Assembly: GCF_900890705.1 (NCBI RefSeq)
Contig: NZ_CAAHFH010000001.1
Coordinates: forward strand, 2,232,001 to 2,296,000
DNA length: 64,000 nt
Direction: 5' to 3'
From: Pontiella sulfatireligans
GTDB lineage: Bacteria > Verrucomicrobiota > Kiritimatiellia > Kiritimatiellales > Pontiellaceae
Below the pieces are notes generated by a model. It was not told the origin of the DNA. It saw only the letters and a program-made list of their open reading frames with translations, and made no database searches. Numbering within the stretch: position 1 is the first letter of the stretch; every line of letters begins with the position of its first letter. Shown here one piece after another: positions 34,027 to 41,947 of this stretch. A program made the position numbers and the translations under genes.

Positions 34027-36672
34027 ATGTCTAAAACCATCAGCGCCCTTCTATCGCTTACCATCACATCCTTCGTAGCCAAACCGAACTGGAAGGTTGT
34101 ACACAACCCCGGACCGGAACAATCGCCTTCCGTAGTCGGCTTTGCCGTTCAGGACTTCGGTGCAAAGGGAGACGGCAAGACCGATGATACGGTTGCCTTC
34201 CAGCAGGCGCTGGACGCGATGACGAAACAGGGCGGCGGCGCGGTCTACGCCCCCGCCGGACATTATGCCTTTCACGGACACCTCACCATTCCCCGAAACG
34301 TCACACTGCGCGGCGACTGGGCGGATCCGGCCTTAAATCCGGAAATCAAAGGTACCATTCTAAACGTTTACACGGACAAAGGGCTTGAAGAAGGTACGGC
34401 GTTCATTTCCATGCTCGATGGCACCGGACTGAAGAACCTCTCCATCTGGTATCCGGAGCAGAAAACTGAAAAAATCGTCCCCTACCCGGCGGCCATCGAA
34501 CAGGTTCCGATCGAGGAGTGGCAGGGAAATAACCATTGTGTCACGCTCGAAAATGTGACGCTGGTCAATCCATACCAAGGCTTCAAATCCGGTCCTGAAA
34601 ACCTCTGCCTGCACTATCTGCGAAACGTCCACGGCACCCCGCTGAAAAAAGGCGTATTTATCCACCACTGCACCGACATCGGCCGCATGGAAAGCGTCCA
34701 CTTTTCCCCCAAAACCTGGATCAACTCCGGCCTGCCGGGTGCGCCGAAATTCGCAAAGAAATTCCGCAAATGGCTGCTGAAAAACGGAACCGCTATCCAT
34801 ATCGGACGCAGCGACTGGGAATACGCCGCCTTCATCACCATCCGCGGCTACAACACCGGCCTGTTCGTTAATGAAATAAATAACATGGGCGGCAACTCCC
34901 AGTTCTATGCCCTCGACATCTCAAACTGCGAAACCGCCTTCTACAACGAAGCCGCCAACGGCATCGGCTACGCCTTCGCCAACTGCAAACTCAAAGGCAA
35001 CCAGATCGGCGTCAAAACCGGCAAACGGCTCGGCGGCCCCATCCTGATGCACGACTGCACCATTTCCGGCGGCGACCACGCCATCATCAATGCCGGGCGC
35101 GGACGCGTTGCCCTCCAGCACTGCACTATTGAAGCAGGCGACATCACCTTCTCCAACGGAACCCTCGCCATGGTTGACTCCGAACTGGAAGACAAAGACT
35201 CCGCCATCCGCCTCGAAAAAGGCTGCACCGCCGCCACGATCCTCGGCAACCGCTTCAACAGACGGAAGCCAAACATCCAGTTTGACTCGGCAAACGAAAA
35301 CATCGTCATCGACCACGAGCAAATGGAATTCGCAAAAATGCCCGTGCTCAAGCGTCCGCCGGCGCGCGGCCACAAACCGGCAAAGAACGACCTCTTCGTC
35401 GTCGATCTGCCGACCGACTGGAAAACCGACTGCACCGCAAAAATCCAGGCCACGCTCGATAAAGCCGGAACGAACGGCGGCGGCATTGTGTTTATTCCCG
35501 CCGGCTACTATCTCCTTAAGGGTGAATTGACCGTGCCCACCGGCGTCGAGCTGCGCGGCTGCGCGGAAGTCCCCACCCACAGTATGTCCGAAGGCACCAC
35601 GCTCATGCCCGTCGGAAACCGCGGCAAAGCCGACGCCGCTCCCGCTGTCGCCCTCATGGAAAAATCGGGCATCCGGGGGATACATTTCTACTACCCCGAA
35701 CAGGAGTGGGACAACATCAAGCCCTACCCCTTCACCATTCAGAGCCGCGGAAGCGATGTATACGTCATTTATGTCAACGGCGTGAATCCTTACCAGTTTG
35801 TCGACTTCAAAACCTACCGCTCCGACCGTCACTTCGCCGATTATATCGGCGGCGCCGGCATCCAGGTCGGCATCCAGATCGGCGGAGGATCCAAAGACGG
35901 CGTGGTTGCCCACACCCAATTTAATACCCACTACTGGCTGCGCTCTAACCACGACGCCAAATTCCAGCCGGAGGTCGTCAAAAACACCGATAAAAAATGG
36001 GCAGGCCTCTGGAAATACCAGAAAAGCAACCTCGACGCGCTCGCCATCGGTGACTGCGAAAACGAACTGCTGTTTGAAAACTTTGTCTACGGATCTAAAT
36101 ACGGACTCCTTTACCGCGAAGAAAATGGACGCTCGCCGCGCAACAGCCTCACCATCGGTCACGGCACCGACGGCTCGCGCATCAGCCTCTATGTCGAATC
36201 TGCCAACAAAGAGCCGATCAGCCTCATCAACGCCAAACTCGTCTGCATGGATCACTTTGGCGGTGATATCAAACCCGACCACGTAACCAACAACAAATCC
36301 TACGCTTGGGTTGGAAAAGACGTAAAGAGCGGCATCCAGATGTTCAACACCATGATGTGGGGCAAGCCAAACTACACGGCACGTGTCGATGGCGGAAAAC
36401 TCACCCTGCAGGTCGCCACCTACGTCCGGCCCGGCGACGGGATCCTCGTCAATGGCGGTGCACTCGACATGATCAACAACCACATGATGCGCCCCACCGA
36501 AAGCACCCTGAACTTTGAAACGCTGAATAAGCCGGTCCGCCTGATCGGCTCCTCCATGGCCGAAGGCTTCAACATCAACAAAAAGCCGCGCGCCGAAAAA
36601 AGCGGCACTTTCGAAAACGGAAACCTCCACCTCAAAGGCGTTGTCATCAACAAGGATATTACAAAAAACTAA
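34027..36672 (+). CDS. Pectate-lyase-3-type beta-helix protein with two repeats
   Basis: 881 residues. Two homologous halves each begin like Pectate_lyase_3/GH55-type beta-helices: VQDFGAKGDGKTDDTVAFQQALD...GGGAVYAPAGHYAFHGHLTIP near 45-100, and VVDLPTDWKTDCTAKIQATLD...GGGIVFIPAGYYLLKGELTVP near 460-510. The first residues are only weakly signal-like. It is probably a polysaccharide-active or binding helix; substrate unknown. It lies 132 nt after GH130 in the same direction. Confidence 0.8.
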   Translation: MSKTISALLSLTITSFVAKPNWKVVHNPGPEQSPSVVGFAVQDFGAKGDGKTDDTVAFQQALDAMTKQGGGAVYAPAGHYAFHGHLTIPRNVTLRGDWADPALNPEIKGTILNVYTDKGLEEGTAFISMLDGTGLKNLSIWYPEQKTEKIVPYPAAIEQVPIEEWQGNNHCVTLENVTLVNPYQGFKSGPENLCLHYLRNVHGTPLKKGVFIHHCTDIGRMESVHFSPKTWINSGLPGAPKFAKKFRKWLLKNGTAIHIGRSDWEYAAFITIRGYNTGLFVNEINNMGGNSQFYALDISNCETAFYNEAANGIGYAFANCKLKGNQIGVKTGKRLGGPILMHDCTISGGDHAIINAGRGRVALQHCTIEAGDITFSNGTLAMVDSELEDKDSAIRLEKGCTAATILGNRFNRRKPNIQFDSANENIVIDHEQMEFAKMPVLKRPPARGHKPAKNDLFVVDLPTDWKTDCTAKIQATLDKAGTNGGGIVFIPAGYYLLKGELTVPTGVELRGCAEVPTHSMSEGTTLMPVGNRGKADAAPAVALMEKSGIRGIHFYYPEQEWDNIKPYPFTIQSRGSDVYVIYVNGVNPYQFVDFKTYRSDRHFADYIGGAGIQVGIQIGGGSKDGVVAHTQFNTHYWLRSNHDAKFQPEVVKNTDKKWAGLWKYQKSNLDALAIGDCENELLFENFVYGSKYGLLYREENGRSPRNSLTIGHGTDGSRISLYVESANKEPISLINAKLVCMDHFGGDIKPDHVTNNKSYAWVGKDVKSGIQMFNTMMWGKPNYTARVDGGKLTLQVATYVRPGDGILVNGGALDMINNHMMRPTESTLNFETLNKPVRLIGSSMAEGFNINKKPRAEKSGTFENGNLHLKGVVINKDITKN

Positions 36673-36754
36673 CTTATGAATGCGTAGCTTTGGTAGAGTA
36701 GAGAGCAACGGGCGGCGGTTGCAAGCAATGCCCTTCCCGTTGCTCCCCCTCGTC

Positions 36755-36787
36755 GAACCGGACGTGCGGTTTTCCCGCATCCGGCTC
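36755..36787 (-). ncRNA. Group II intron domain V, copy 2
   Basis: 33-nt hairpin beginning GAGCCGGATGCGGGAAAACC and ending ACGTCCGGTTC, with GAAA loop and catalytic AGC end. It is the closest relative of the copy at 30564-30596. Confidence 0.9.
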
Positions 36788-36802
36788 TCCTGTAAGCGTT
36801 CA

Positions 36803-37789
36803 TCATAGGCGTACCAACCCCAATTCTTCAAGATACCGATAATGGCTCATCCCTTTCGGACGTGCGTACTTTCGCTGGCTCCGTCGGTTCAGGTGGCGAA
36901 CCATCCGTCCCCGCGCATAGTGGCTGATGTCACGGCGGTCTTTTCGAGAGTAGCCATAGTTGAACTAGTTTCCCCAGCCTTGCAGATACCGATTCAGGTC
37001 TTTTACAACCTCGGTTGCGGGCTTGAAGCATTTCTTCGAGTTGGTTTTCTCTTTCAAGGTCTGCCGCGCGCGCTTCATCGATTTCTTTGAAGGATATACA
37101 TTCAGGTACATTTTATCGCGCCCATGCAGGTCGCGATGGTTCTGGAACGTGTACCCGAGGAAGTCGAGTTGCTCGTCCTGCCACAGCTTTACGGTTTTCG
37201 TCTTCTCTTGGTTCAGTCGCAGTCCCATCCATTCTTCGATGGTTCCTTTGACCCATTCATCAATGCGGCTGCCTTGATAGCGGGCGAGGATTACGAAGTC
37301 ATCGGCATAGCGTACCAGCCGGGCATTTGCCCAGTGCCGGGGGCCATCCTTACGGTGGAACATGTGGTCGAACCAGTGGAGATAGACGTTTGCCAGCAAG
37401 GGCGAGATCACCCCGCCTGCCTTGGGTATATTCACCCGTTTAGCCGGACTTGCCCGATAGGTTTTGGCGCATAGTTCTTCATGGATCATTTCCAAAAAGT
37501 CCTTCACTCCATTTTCCCTGTCGAGCAGCTCCTCCGCTGTCACCCCATCGACTCCGGCGGCCTTGCCGCGTTTACCGACGTGCTTGAAGGCCGCCTCCAG
37601 CACATCCTTCCGATAGACTCGGTCGTACAGCGCATAGAAGCGGAACTTCGGTTCAGCTTTCGCTTTTTGATATAGCTTCTGTCTCTGTTCGTGCACTTTG
37701 TCCGGTAGCAGTTCGAGCTGAACATCTCCGATGTCCAGATACCCTCGCTCCGAGATTCCGTAATCGACCAAGGGGTCAAGCGGATGCAT
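36803..37789 (-). pseudogene. Group II intron reverse transcriptase/maturase (ltrA-like)
   Basis: The frame opens MHPLDPLVDYG and has RT-0/1 (AGVDGVTAEELL, RVNIPKA). It then jumps directly to GGVISPLLANVYLHWFD and the YADD active-site motif, so about 90-100 residues with RT-2 to RT-4 and the first catalytic Asp are deleted. An in-frame TAG (36965-36967) interrupts GWGN*FNYGYSRKD, after which the maturase domain continues to LVRL at 36803. Both lesions argue that it is inactive. Confidence 0.9.
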
Positions 37790-38236
37790 AACACCTCCAC
37801 AGTTGCATACTTATAGCCAGCCCCCTTCGCTCCAGACGAGTTGAGTCCTTCTTCGCTACTATGAGGCCATCCGACTCCCTGCAAGCCTGATTACCAGCAG
37901 GGTCTCTCAGGTTCCGCGACTTATCTTTCCCCACGCGCCATCTCCAACCACCCCGGGAAGTCCAGCGACCGCATGCGAATGTTTCTTCATCGCTGGCTAC
38001 AGGTTTCAGCATCTCTGAAGGCTTGACCACTTCCGAATAGCGTAACGAGGCCGAATCGAGTTCTCTACCGTTACGGCTCGCGGGTTCGCCGTTGCGGGCT
38101 TCGGCTTGGGGATTGCTCCTTTCACCGCCGCATTGGCTACCTGTTGAACATTCAATTGACAAGTTCATCTCCTTTCAGATGAAATAAGGGCAGGTGTCCT
38201 GCAGGGGGTGGATGTCCTCCCGTAAAAGTTCATTGG

Positions 38237-39061
38237 TTATAATTCCTTCCCGATATATTGCAAGATGCTTTCGAGCACGATGTTCTCTTCGGCGAACTCA
38301 TCGATGAGCGCGTGGTATTCGAGCACCAGCCTTTCTGATATTTTCACAGCGAAGGCGGTCTCCTTTTCGTCGAGCCCTTTCTGGCGGCAAAGCAGCACTT
38401 GCCGGAAGTTGCGGATGTAGCGGTGGATCGCCTCGGGAGAGTGCCGTGTTTCACGGCTGACCAGCCCGACGTCTTTTCCCTCGAGGAACAGCTTGCGAAT
38501 GATGGGCTTTTTATGGGTGAGCGTCGGCCCCATGTCGTGGATGGTGCCGCGACGCGGCACCAGCTCGTCGGTCTCGAACTCGTATTCGTGGATGTAGCGC
38601 CCGACGGTAGGCGGCGAGATTTTCAATAGGATGGCCACTTCGGCGTTGGTCATGCAGCCGTTCTGGTCGTCGGCCTGTTTGAAGAGGCGGACGGCCGCTT
38701 CTTTCTTGATGTCGCGCAGACGCCTGCCATCGGCCCGGTCGGCGATGTCCTGGGGTTGCACGAGGTCGAGCACGACGCTTTTGAGCCGGGTGTTGCGCAT
38801 GCTTTTGCCGTAGGAAGCGGTTTCGTCCTTGTCGACGGTGACCCATTGGATCTGCCCTTGACGCAGGTGCGAGGTTTCCGGATAGAACTCATTGACCATG
38901 CCCAGGATGGCCTGCACGAGCACCTTGCGGGTGCGCTGGCCGCCGAGCTGGGGACATTCGTCGGCGAAGAACGATTCGAGCGCTCCGACAAAGGTTTTCT
39001 GCATCATCGGGTTGTAGGTGGCCTGGAGGTGGGTCTGTTGTTTTTTCACGGCTGCCTCCAT
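38237..39061 (-). CDS. DUF1670-like protein, second gene of element
   Basis: 274 residues. Contains an HTH (MTNAEVAILLKISPPTVGRYIHEYE, ~148-172) and a C-terminal helical half similar to its partner: LTHKKPIIRKLFLEGKDVGLVSRETRHSPEAIHRYIRNFRQVLL. The N-terminal part (QWVTVDKDETASYGKS, RLKSVVLDLVQPQD) contains acidic residues, but I recognise no catalytic triad. It overlaps the upstream gene by 16 nt, so the two are probably co-translated. Function unknown; recombinase or transposition-regulator roles are inferred only from the element context. Confidence 0.75.
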   Translation of the reverse strand: MEAAVKKQQTHLQATYNPMMQKTFVGALESFFADECPQLGGQRTRKVLVQAILGMVNEFYPETSHLRQGQIQWVTVDKDETASYGKSMRNTRLKSVVLDLVQPQDIADRADGRRLRDIKKEAAVRLFKQADDQNGCMTNAEVAILLKISPPTVGRYIHEYEFETDELVPRRGTIHDMGPTLTHKKPIIRKLFLEGKDVGLVSRETRHSPEAIHRYIRNFRQVLLCRQKGLDEKETAFAVKISERLVLEYHALIDEFAEENIVLESILQYIGKEL

Positions 39062-39915
39062 GCGTTTCTTGCATTCGCGCGGGGTGAAGGTCCCCCTTTT
39101 TGGAAGTCCTCCGCCTCGAAGAACTTCCCGCCGATGATCTCAAGCTCCTGGAGCCTTCGCTTGAACCCCGGGGAGTTGCGGTGTTCGGCGAGCACTTCGA
39201 GATAGGTCTTCACTCCGGCGACGGAAATGCCCATCGTCAACGCCGTTGCGAAACAATCGAACTTGTGCTGCGCAAGGAAGACCACGCGTGCGAAAGCCTG
39301 GATGTAGCGCTCCACCGCGGCAAGACTATGGTTGATCTTACGCGCGACCTCCGGCGTGTCATCGCCATCGATCCAGTGGCGGATCGCCACGCCCCGGTGC
39401 GATACGCCCGGCCCGATGTCCTTCTGCTGGCCGCGCGTGGCCACAATGATCTGTATTTCGCGAAAAGCCCGCACATCGCGACGAATCGTGCGCACATCGC
39501 AATGGAGCAATCTCGCCAGGTCTTCCTGGGAAAGCAACCCGCCTTGCTCGCGGGCTTCTTCGGTCAACCGAAGGATGCAGTGGCGGCGCAGACCGTCCGC
39601 ACCCGACTTATTGGCCTCATTGATATCCCCGGGATCATGGAGGGTCAGCACCACGCGGGCCAAGCGGCATTCCCGCAAAGGCTTGCCTGCGCCCTCCGAG
39701 GTCTCCACGCACTCGTAAAACATCTGTCCGCTTCTCAGCGGCTGGTTCTGCGGTTCCGCGAAGAAGACCTCTTTGACGACCTCGACGAGTTCGTCAGCCT
39801 CCCAGGGGCTTAGTCCAGCCCCCTCGACGGCCAGCTTCGCCAACCGTTGCTCCTGCGTCTTTATTCTTAATCGGCGGGCTTGTTCCGCCTGTGCATTGTC
39901 CGTACGCTTGATCAT
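39046..39915 (-). CDS. DUF1670-like protein, first gene of element
   Basis: 289 residues from ATG 39915 (MIKRTDNAQ), chosen for AAAGGA 7 nt upstream. The middle holds LRRHCILRLTEEAREQGGLLSQEDLARLLHCDVRTIRRDVRAF, a clear HTH. It then has SHRGVAIRHWIDGDDTPEVARKINHSLAAVERYIQAFARVVFL, which resembles the corresponding part of the second gene. The GGACATCCAC next to its ribosome site also occurs inside the terminal repeat. Function unknown. Confidence 0.75.
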   Translation of the reverse strand: MIKRTDNAQAEQARRLRIKTQEQRLAKLAVEGAGLSPWEADELVEVVKEVFFAEPQNQPLRSGQMFYECVETSEGAGKPLRECRLARVVLTLHDPGDINEANKSGADGLRRHCILRLTEEAREQGGLLSQEDLARLLHCDVRTIRRDVRAFREIQIIVATRGQQKDIGPGVSHRGVAIRHWIDGDDTPEVARKINHSLAAVERYIQAFARVVFLAQHKFDCFATALTMGISVAGVKTYLEVLAEHRNSPGFKRRLQELEIIGGKFFEAEDFQKGGPSPRANARNAWRQP

Positions 39916-40009
39916 GTGGATGTCCTTTCTGTTTGTTGGGTTTTCACCCCGCATTATGCGGGGCCAACGGGAGGACATCCACCCCCTGCAGTACACCTGC
40001 CCTTATTTC

Positions 40010-40041
40010 CGATTAAGGGCACCGGACAGGTGCCCTAATCG
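40010..40041. terminator. Strong hairpin abutting the DUF1670 element
   Basis: CGATTA(A)GGGCACC pairs with GGTGCCCTAATCG around GGACA. It starts at the first base outside the element. The minus strand contains ATTAGGGCACCTGTCC, which resembles the element end AATAAGGGCAGGTGTCC, so it may be a target feature or a relic of another end. Confidence 0.55.
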
Positions 40042-40210
40042 GAATAGATAAGTCCGATTTATCCTGACACACCAGAAGATCGCAGAATGAATGATTATGG
40101 CGTAACAACCTGACAGAATTATGGTTAGAATAGCAAACACAGGCGGAGATATTGAATATCCCCGTCTGTCCGCATCGTCGGCAGGGACGGACCGCCGACC
40201 GAGCCCTACC

Positions 40211-40519
40211 TCAGGGATACTGAACTTCAACGCGGTAGAAGAATGATGTGGGCAGGGAGAGCTCGATGAGCTGATCGGTCGCGAGCGCGCCGATGTTAGT
40301 GGCCACGTTCCAATCCGCCGGATCCAATTCAGGCGATTCCGAGACGGTATAACTGCACCCTGCTTTGCCGTTCCACTTCATGGCACCGGATGTGGTCGGC
40401 AGCAGCGTAAAGATCGAATCGGCTCTGGCGGCATCGGTTCCGGCAAGCGCCTCTTCTGGATCCGTGAAGGCGGCGCCGTCAGATTGCCGGAGGAGGCGCA
40501 GATATAGTCGCGTTCCCAC
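40211..40519 (-). pseudogene. C-terminal fragment of a secreted protein
   Basis: Up to 102 residues. The readable part is MKWNGKAGCSYTVSESPELDPADWNVATNIG...IELSLPTSFFYRVEVQYP, a C-terminal beta-domain often seen at the end of large secreted proteins in these bacteria. It is similar in style to the tail of the 45268-48348 protein. The upstream body is absent. Confidence 0.5.
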
Positions 40520-40538
40520 AGATCTGCTACGCCAATGG

Positions 40539-40757
40539 TCACTTCCCTCCCGGCACCCGGGCCTCGATGCGGCAGAAGCGTTGCGGGCTACTCTGTGGAT
40601 CTGTAATCAGGATCGCTGATCCGCTGCCGTTCGTCCATCCATCCGGCATCGGCGGTGTGACCGGCAGCCATCCGTTCGTGGAGGTGAGCTCGTTTTTATA
40701 CACCAGCCGGTATTCAATCCCCGCGGAGGTTATGTAATCATTGACAATGCAAACGCG
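40539..40757 (-). pseudogene. C-terminal fragment in frame after metallophosphoesterase stop
   Basis: 73 codons directly after the TAA at 40758-40760, same frame, reading VNDYITSAGIEYRLVYKNELTSTNGW...ILITDPQSSPQRFCRIEARVPGGK and a stop. It is another secreted-protein tail domain. Either the phosphoesterase lost this tail by a nonsense change or the join is a rearrangement; the overlap with an operator-like module favours the latter. Confidence 0.55.
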
Positions 40758-40764
40758 TTACATT
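40725..40764. promoter_or_regulatory. Second tandem LacI-operator-like module
   Basis: On the minus strand, GGAATGTAACGCGTTTGCAT continues TGTCAATGATTACAT. It matches the lacI promoter module at 26509-26547 at 33 of 38 positions, including the GGAATGTAAC that holds the stop codon of the preceding gene in both places. No intact regulated gene follows. Confidence 0.55.
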
Positions 40765-41789
40765 CCCGGAGGTATCATGGGATAATCTAGGTCGAACCTG
40801 CTGGAAGGGCCGTTTCTGAATTTATCGAGTGCAGGGTTGTAGGTATAGATGCCGATCTTGTTCGCCTCCGGCTGAAAGACCATGGTTCGCAGCCATGATT
40901 GCCCCCCGTTCTCAAGACCCTGGTAGTCGCTCAAAATCTGGTAAACCTGATTTCCGTGATCACCGGTGGAGGTGAGGATCGCCTCTCCGCCGTAGTGCCC
41001 GCAGAGCACCATGAAGATGTTTCTGTGCCTGCTGACAAACTTTTGCCAGATCAGCTCGCCGGGGTTGCCGCCGGGTTTCACCCGCTTGACGGGTCTCATC
41101 TTTCTTGGGTTCAGGTAGGAGTGCGTATTCACAATCACACGGTGGCCTGGATGCTCGGCAACGATTTTATTCGCCCAGTCCAGCACGGCATCGCGCGGCA
41201 TAAATTCAAGATTCACAATCAGGAACTGCATACCGGCAGCCTCGAAGTGATACCAGGAATTGTCATGAAGATCCGGATCGAAGGTGCCGCCGAACTCGCG
41301 CCATTTTGCAAATTTTTCGCGGGGGAAGTAGGTGTTGAATTGCGTAGTCCGATCAACGGCAATCTTGAAGCCATACTTTTTATCCTGAGGCACCTTTTCA
41401 TACCCCATGTCATGGTTGCCCAGACACATGCAGTAAGGCACTACTCCGTCCAGAGCTGACATGGCCTCTTTCGCGATTTCCCATTCCTCCGGCCCGTCCG
41501 CCTGCACGATATCTCCTTCGTGAATGAGAAACGCGATGTTGAGCCGCTCCTGATTGTCACGCACCCAGCGGGTTTGCTCGAAAAAGTAGCGACGCAGGTC
41601 TCCGTTGCCCCACTTGCTCGACAGCTTGTGTCGCGTGTCGGCATAGAACTGGGTGTCAGGCAAAACCGCAATGGTGAACGCCTGCCCCTCTTTAAAGTTC
41701 GGCAAGCTCGCAGGCAACGGCTCCGCCACCGCAAACAGTTGAGATAGCAAGGCTATTAGAAGAACTGAGACTCTATTCGTTTTCATCAA
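40758..41789 (-). CDS. Secreted calcineurin-like metallophosphoesterase
   Basis: 343 residues with an N-terminal signal peptide (SVLLIALLSQLFAVAEP). The metal motifs are in order: Asp45 (LPDTQFYAD), GDIVQ (Asp93), GNHD (124-127), NTHSY and GHYGG. Substrates of such enzymes range from phosphomonoesters to nucleotides. It stands alone upstream of fragments and downstream of the unknown-family triplet, without operon evidence. Confidence 0.9.
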   Translation of the reverse strand: MMKTNRVSVLLIALLSQLFAVAEPLPASLPNFKEGQAFTIAVLPDTQFYADTRHKLSSKWGNGDLRRYFFEQTRWVRDNQERLNIAFLIHEGDIVQADGPEEWEIAKEAMSALDGVVPYCMCLGNHDMGYEKVPQDKKYGFKIAVDRTTQFNTYFPREKFAKWREFGGTFDPDLHDNSWYHFEAAGMQFLIVNLEFMPRDAVLDWANKIVAEHPGHRVIVNTHSYLNPRKMRPVKRVKPGGNPGELIWQKFVSRHRNIFMVLCGHYGGEAILTSTGDHGNQVYQILSDYQGLENGGQSWLRTMVFQPEANKIGIYTYNPALDKFRNGPSSRFDLDYPMIPPGM

Positions 41790-41947
41790 GACATCCGTTT
41801 TTAGAGGTTCCGAATTTTACAGCGCAGTGGATTCCAGAAGGCTCCATTAGCAATAGAGAGTTCGGCTGATCATTTCTTTCTGGTGCGTCTCCGCCGCAAG
41901 CGGAGCGGGCAATTCCCGCGCTACCGCCAGGATCCGGACCGCTTTAA

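Larger units (their letters stand above)
36693..38180 (-). mobile_element. Group II intron with degenerate reverse transcriptase
   Basis: Minus-strand intron. Its 3' end is well defined: domain V at 36755-36787, then domain VI with a 10-bp stem GAGCAACGGG/CCCGTTGCTC, then CTACTCTAC ending near 36693. The 5' leader (37790-38170) has domain-I-like sequence. No GUGYG start is found before the DUF1670 element begins at 38181, so the 5' end may be truncated. Confidence 0.78.
38181..40009 (-). mobile_element. Two-gene DUF1670-type element with 43-bp terminal inverted repeats
   Basis: The ends GAAATAAGGGCAGGTGT...GGATGTCCTCCCGT are inverted repeats of 43 bp with one mismatch. The left lies at 38181-38223 and the right at 39967-40009. 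The 1.83 kb between them is filled by two overlapping minus-strand genes whose products look like DUF1670 proteins. No DDE, tyrosine or serine recombinase signature is visible. No clear target duplication was found. The left flank is the group II intron leader and the right flank a strong hairpin. Confidence 0.85.

Noticed and set aside
34921-36831. 636-residue open frame on the minus strand opposite the beta-helix gene
   Set aside because: Val/Asp/Gly-rich composition without motifs, lies antisense to a well-supported gene and continues into intron sequence; a GC-driven shadow frame.
38237-39996. Reading the two DUF1670-like genes as an ordinary IS transposase pair
   Set aside because: No DDE, HUH, tyrosine or serine recombinase signature could be seen in either protein, so no known IS family was assigned.
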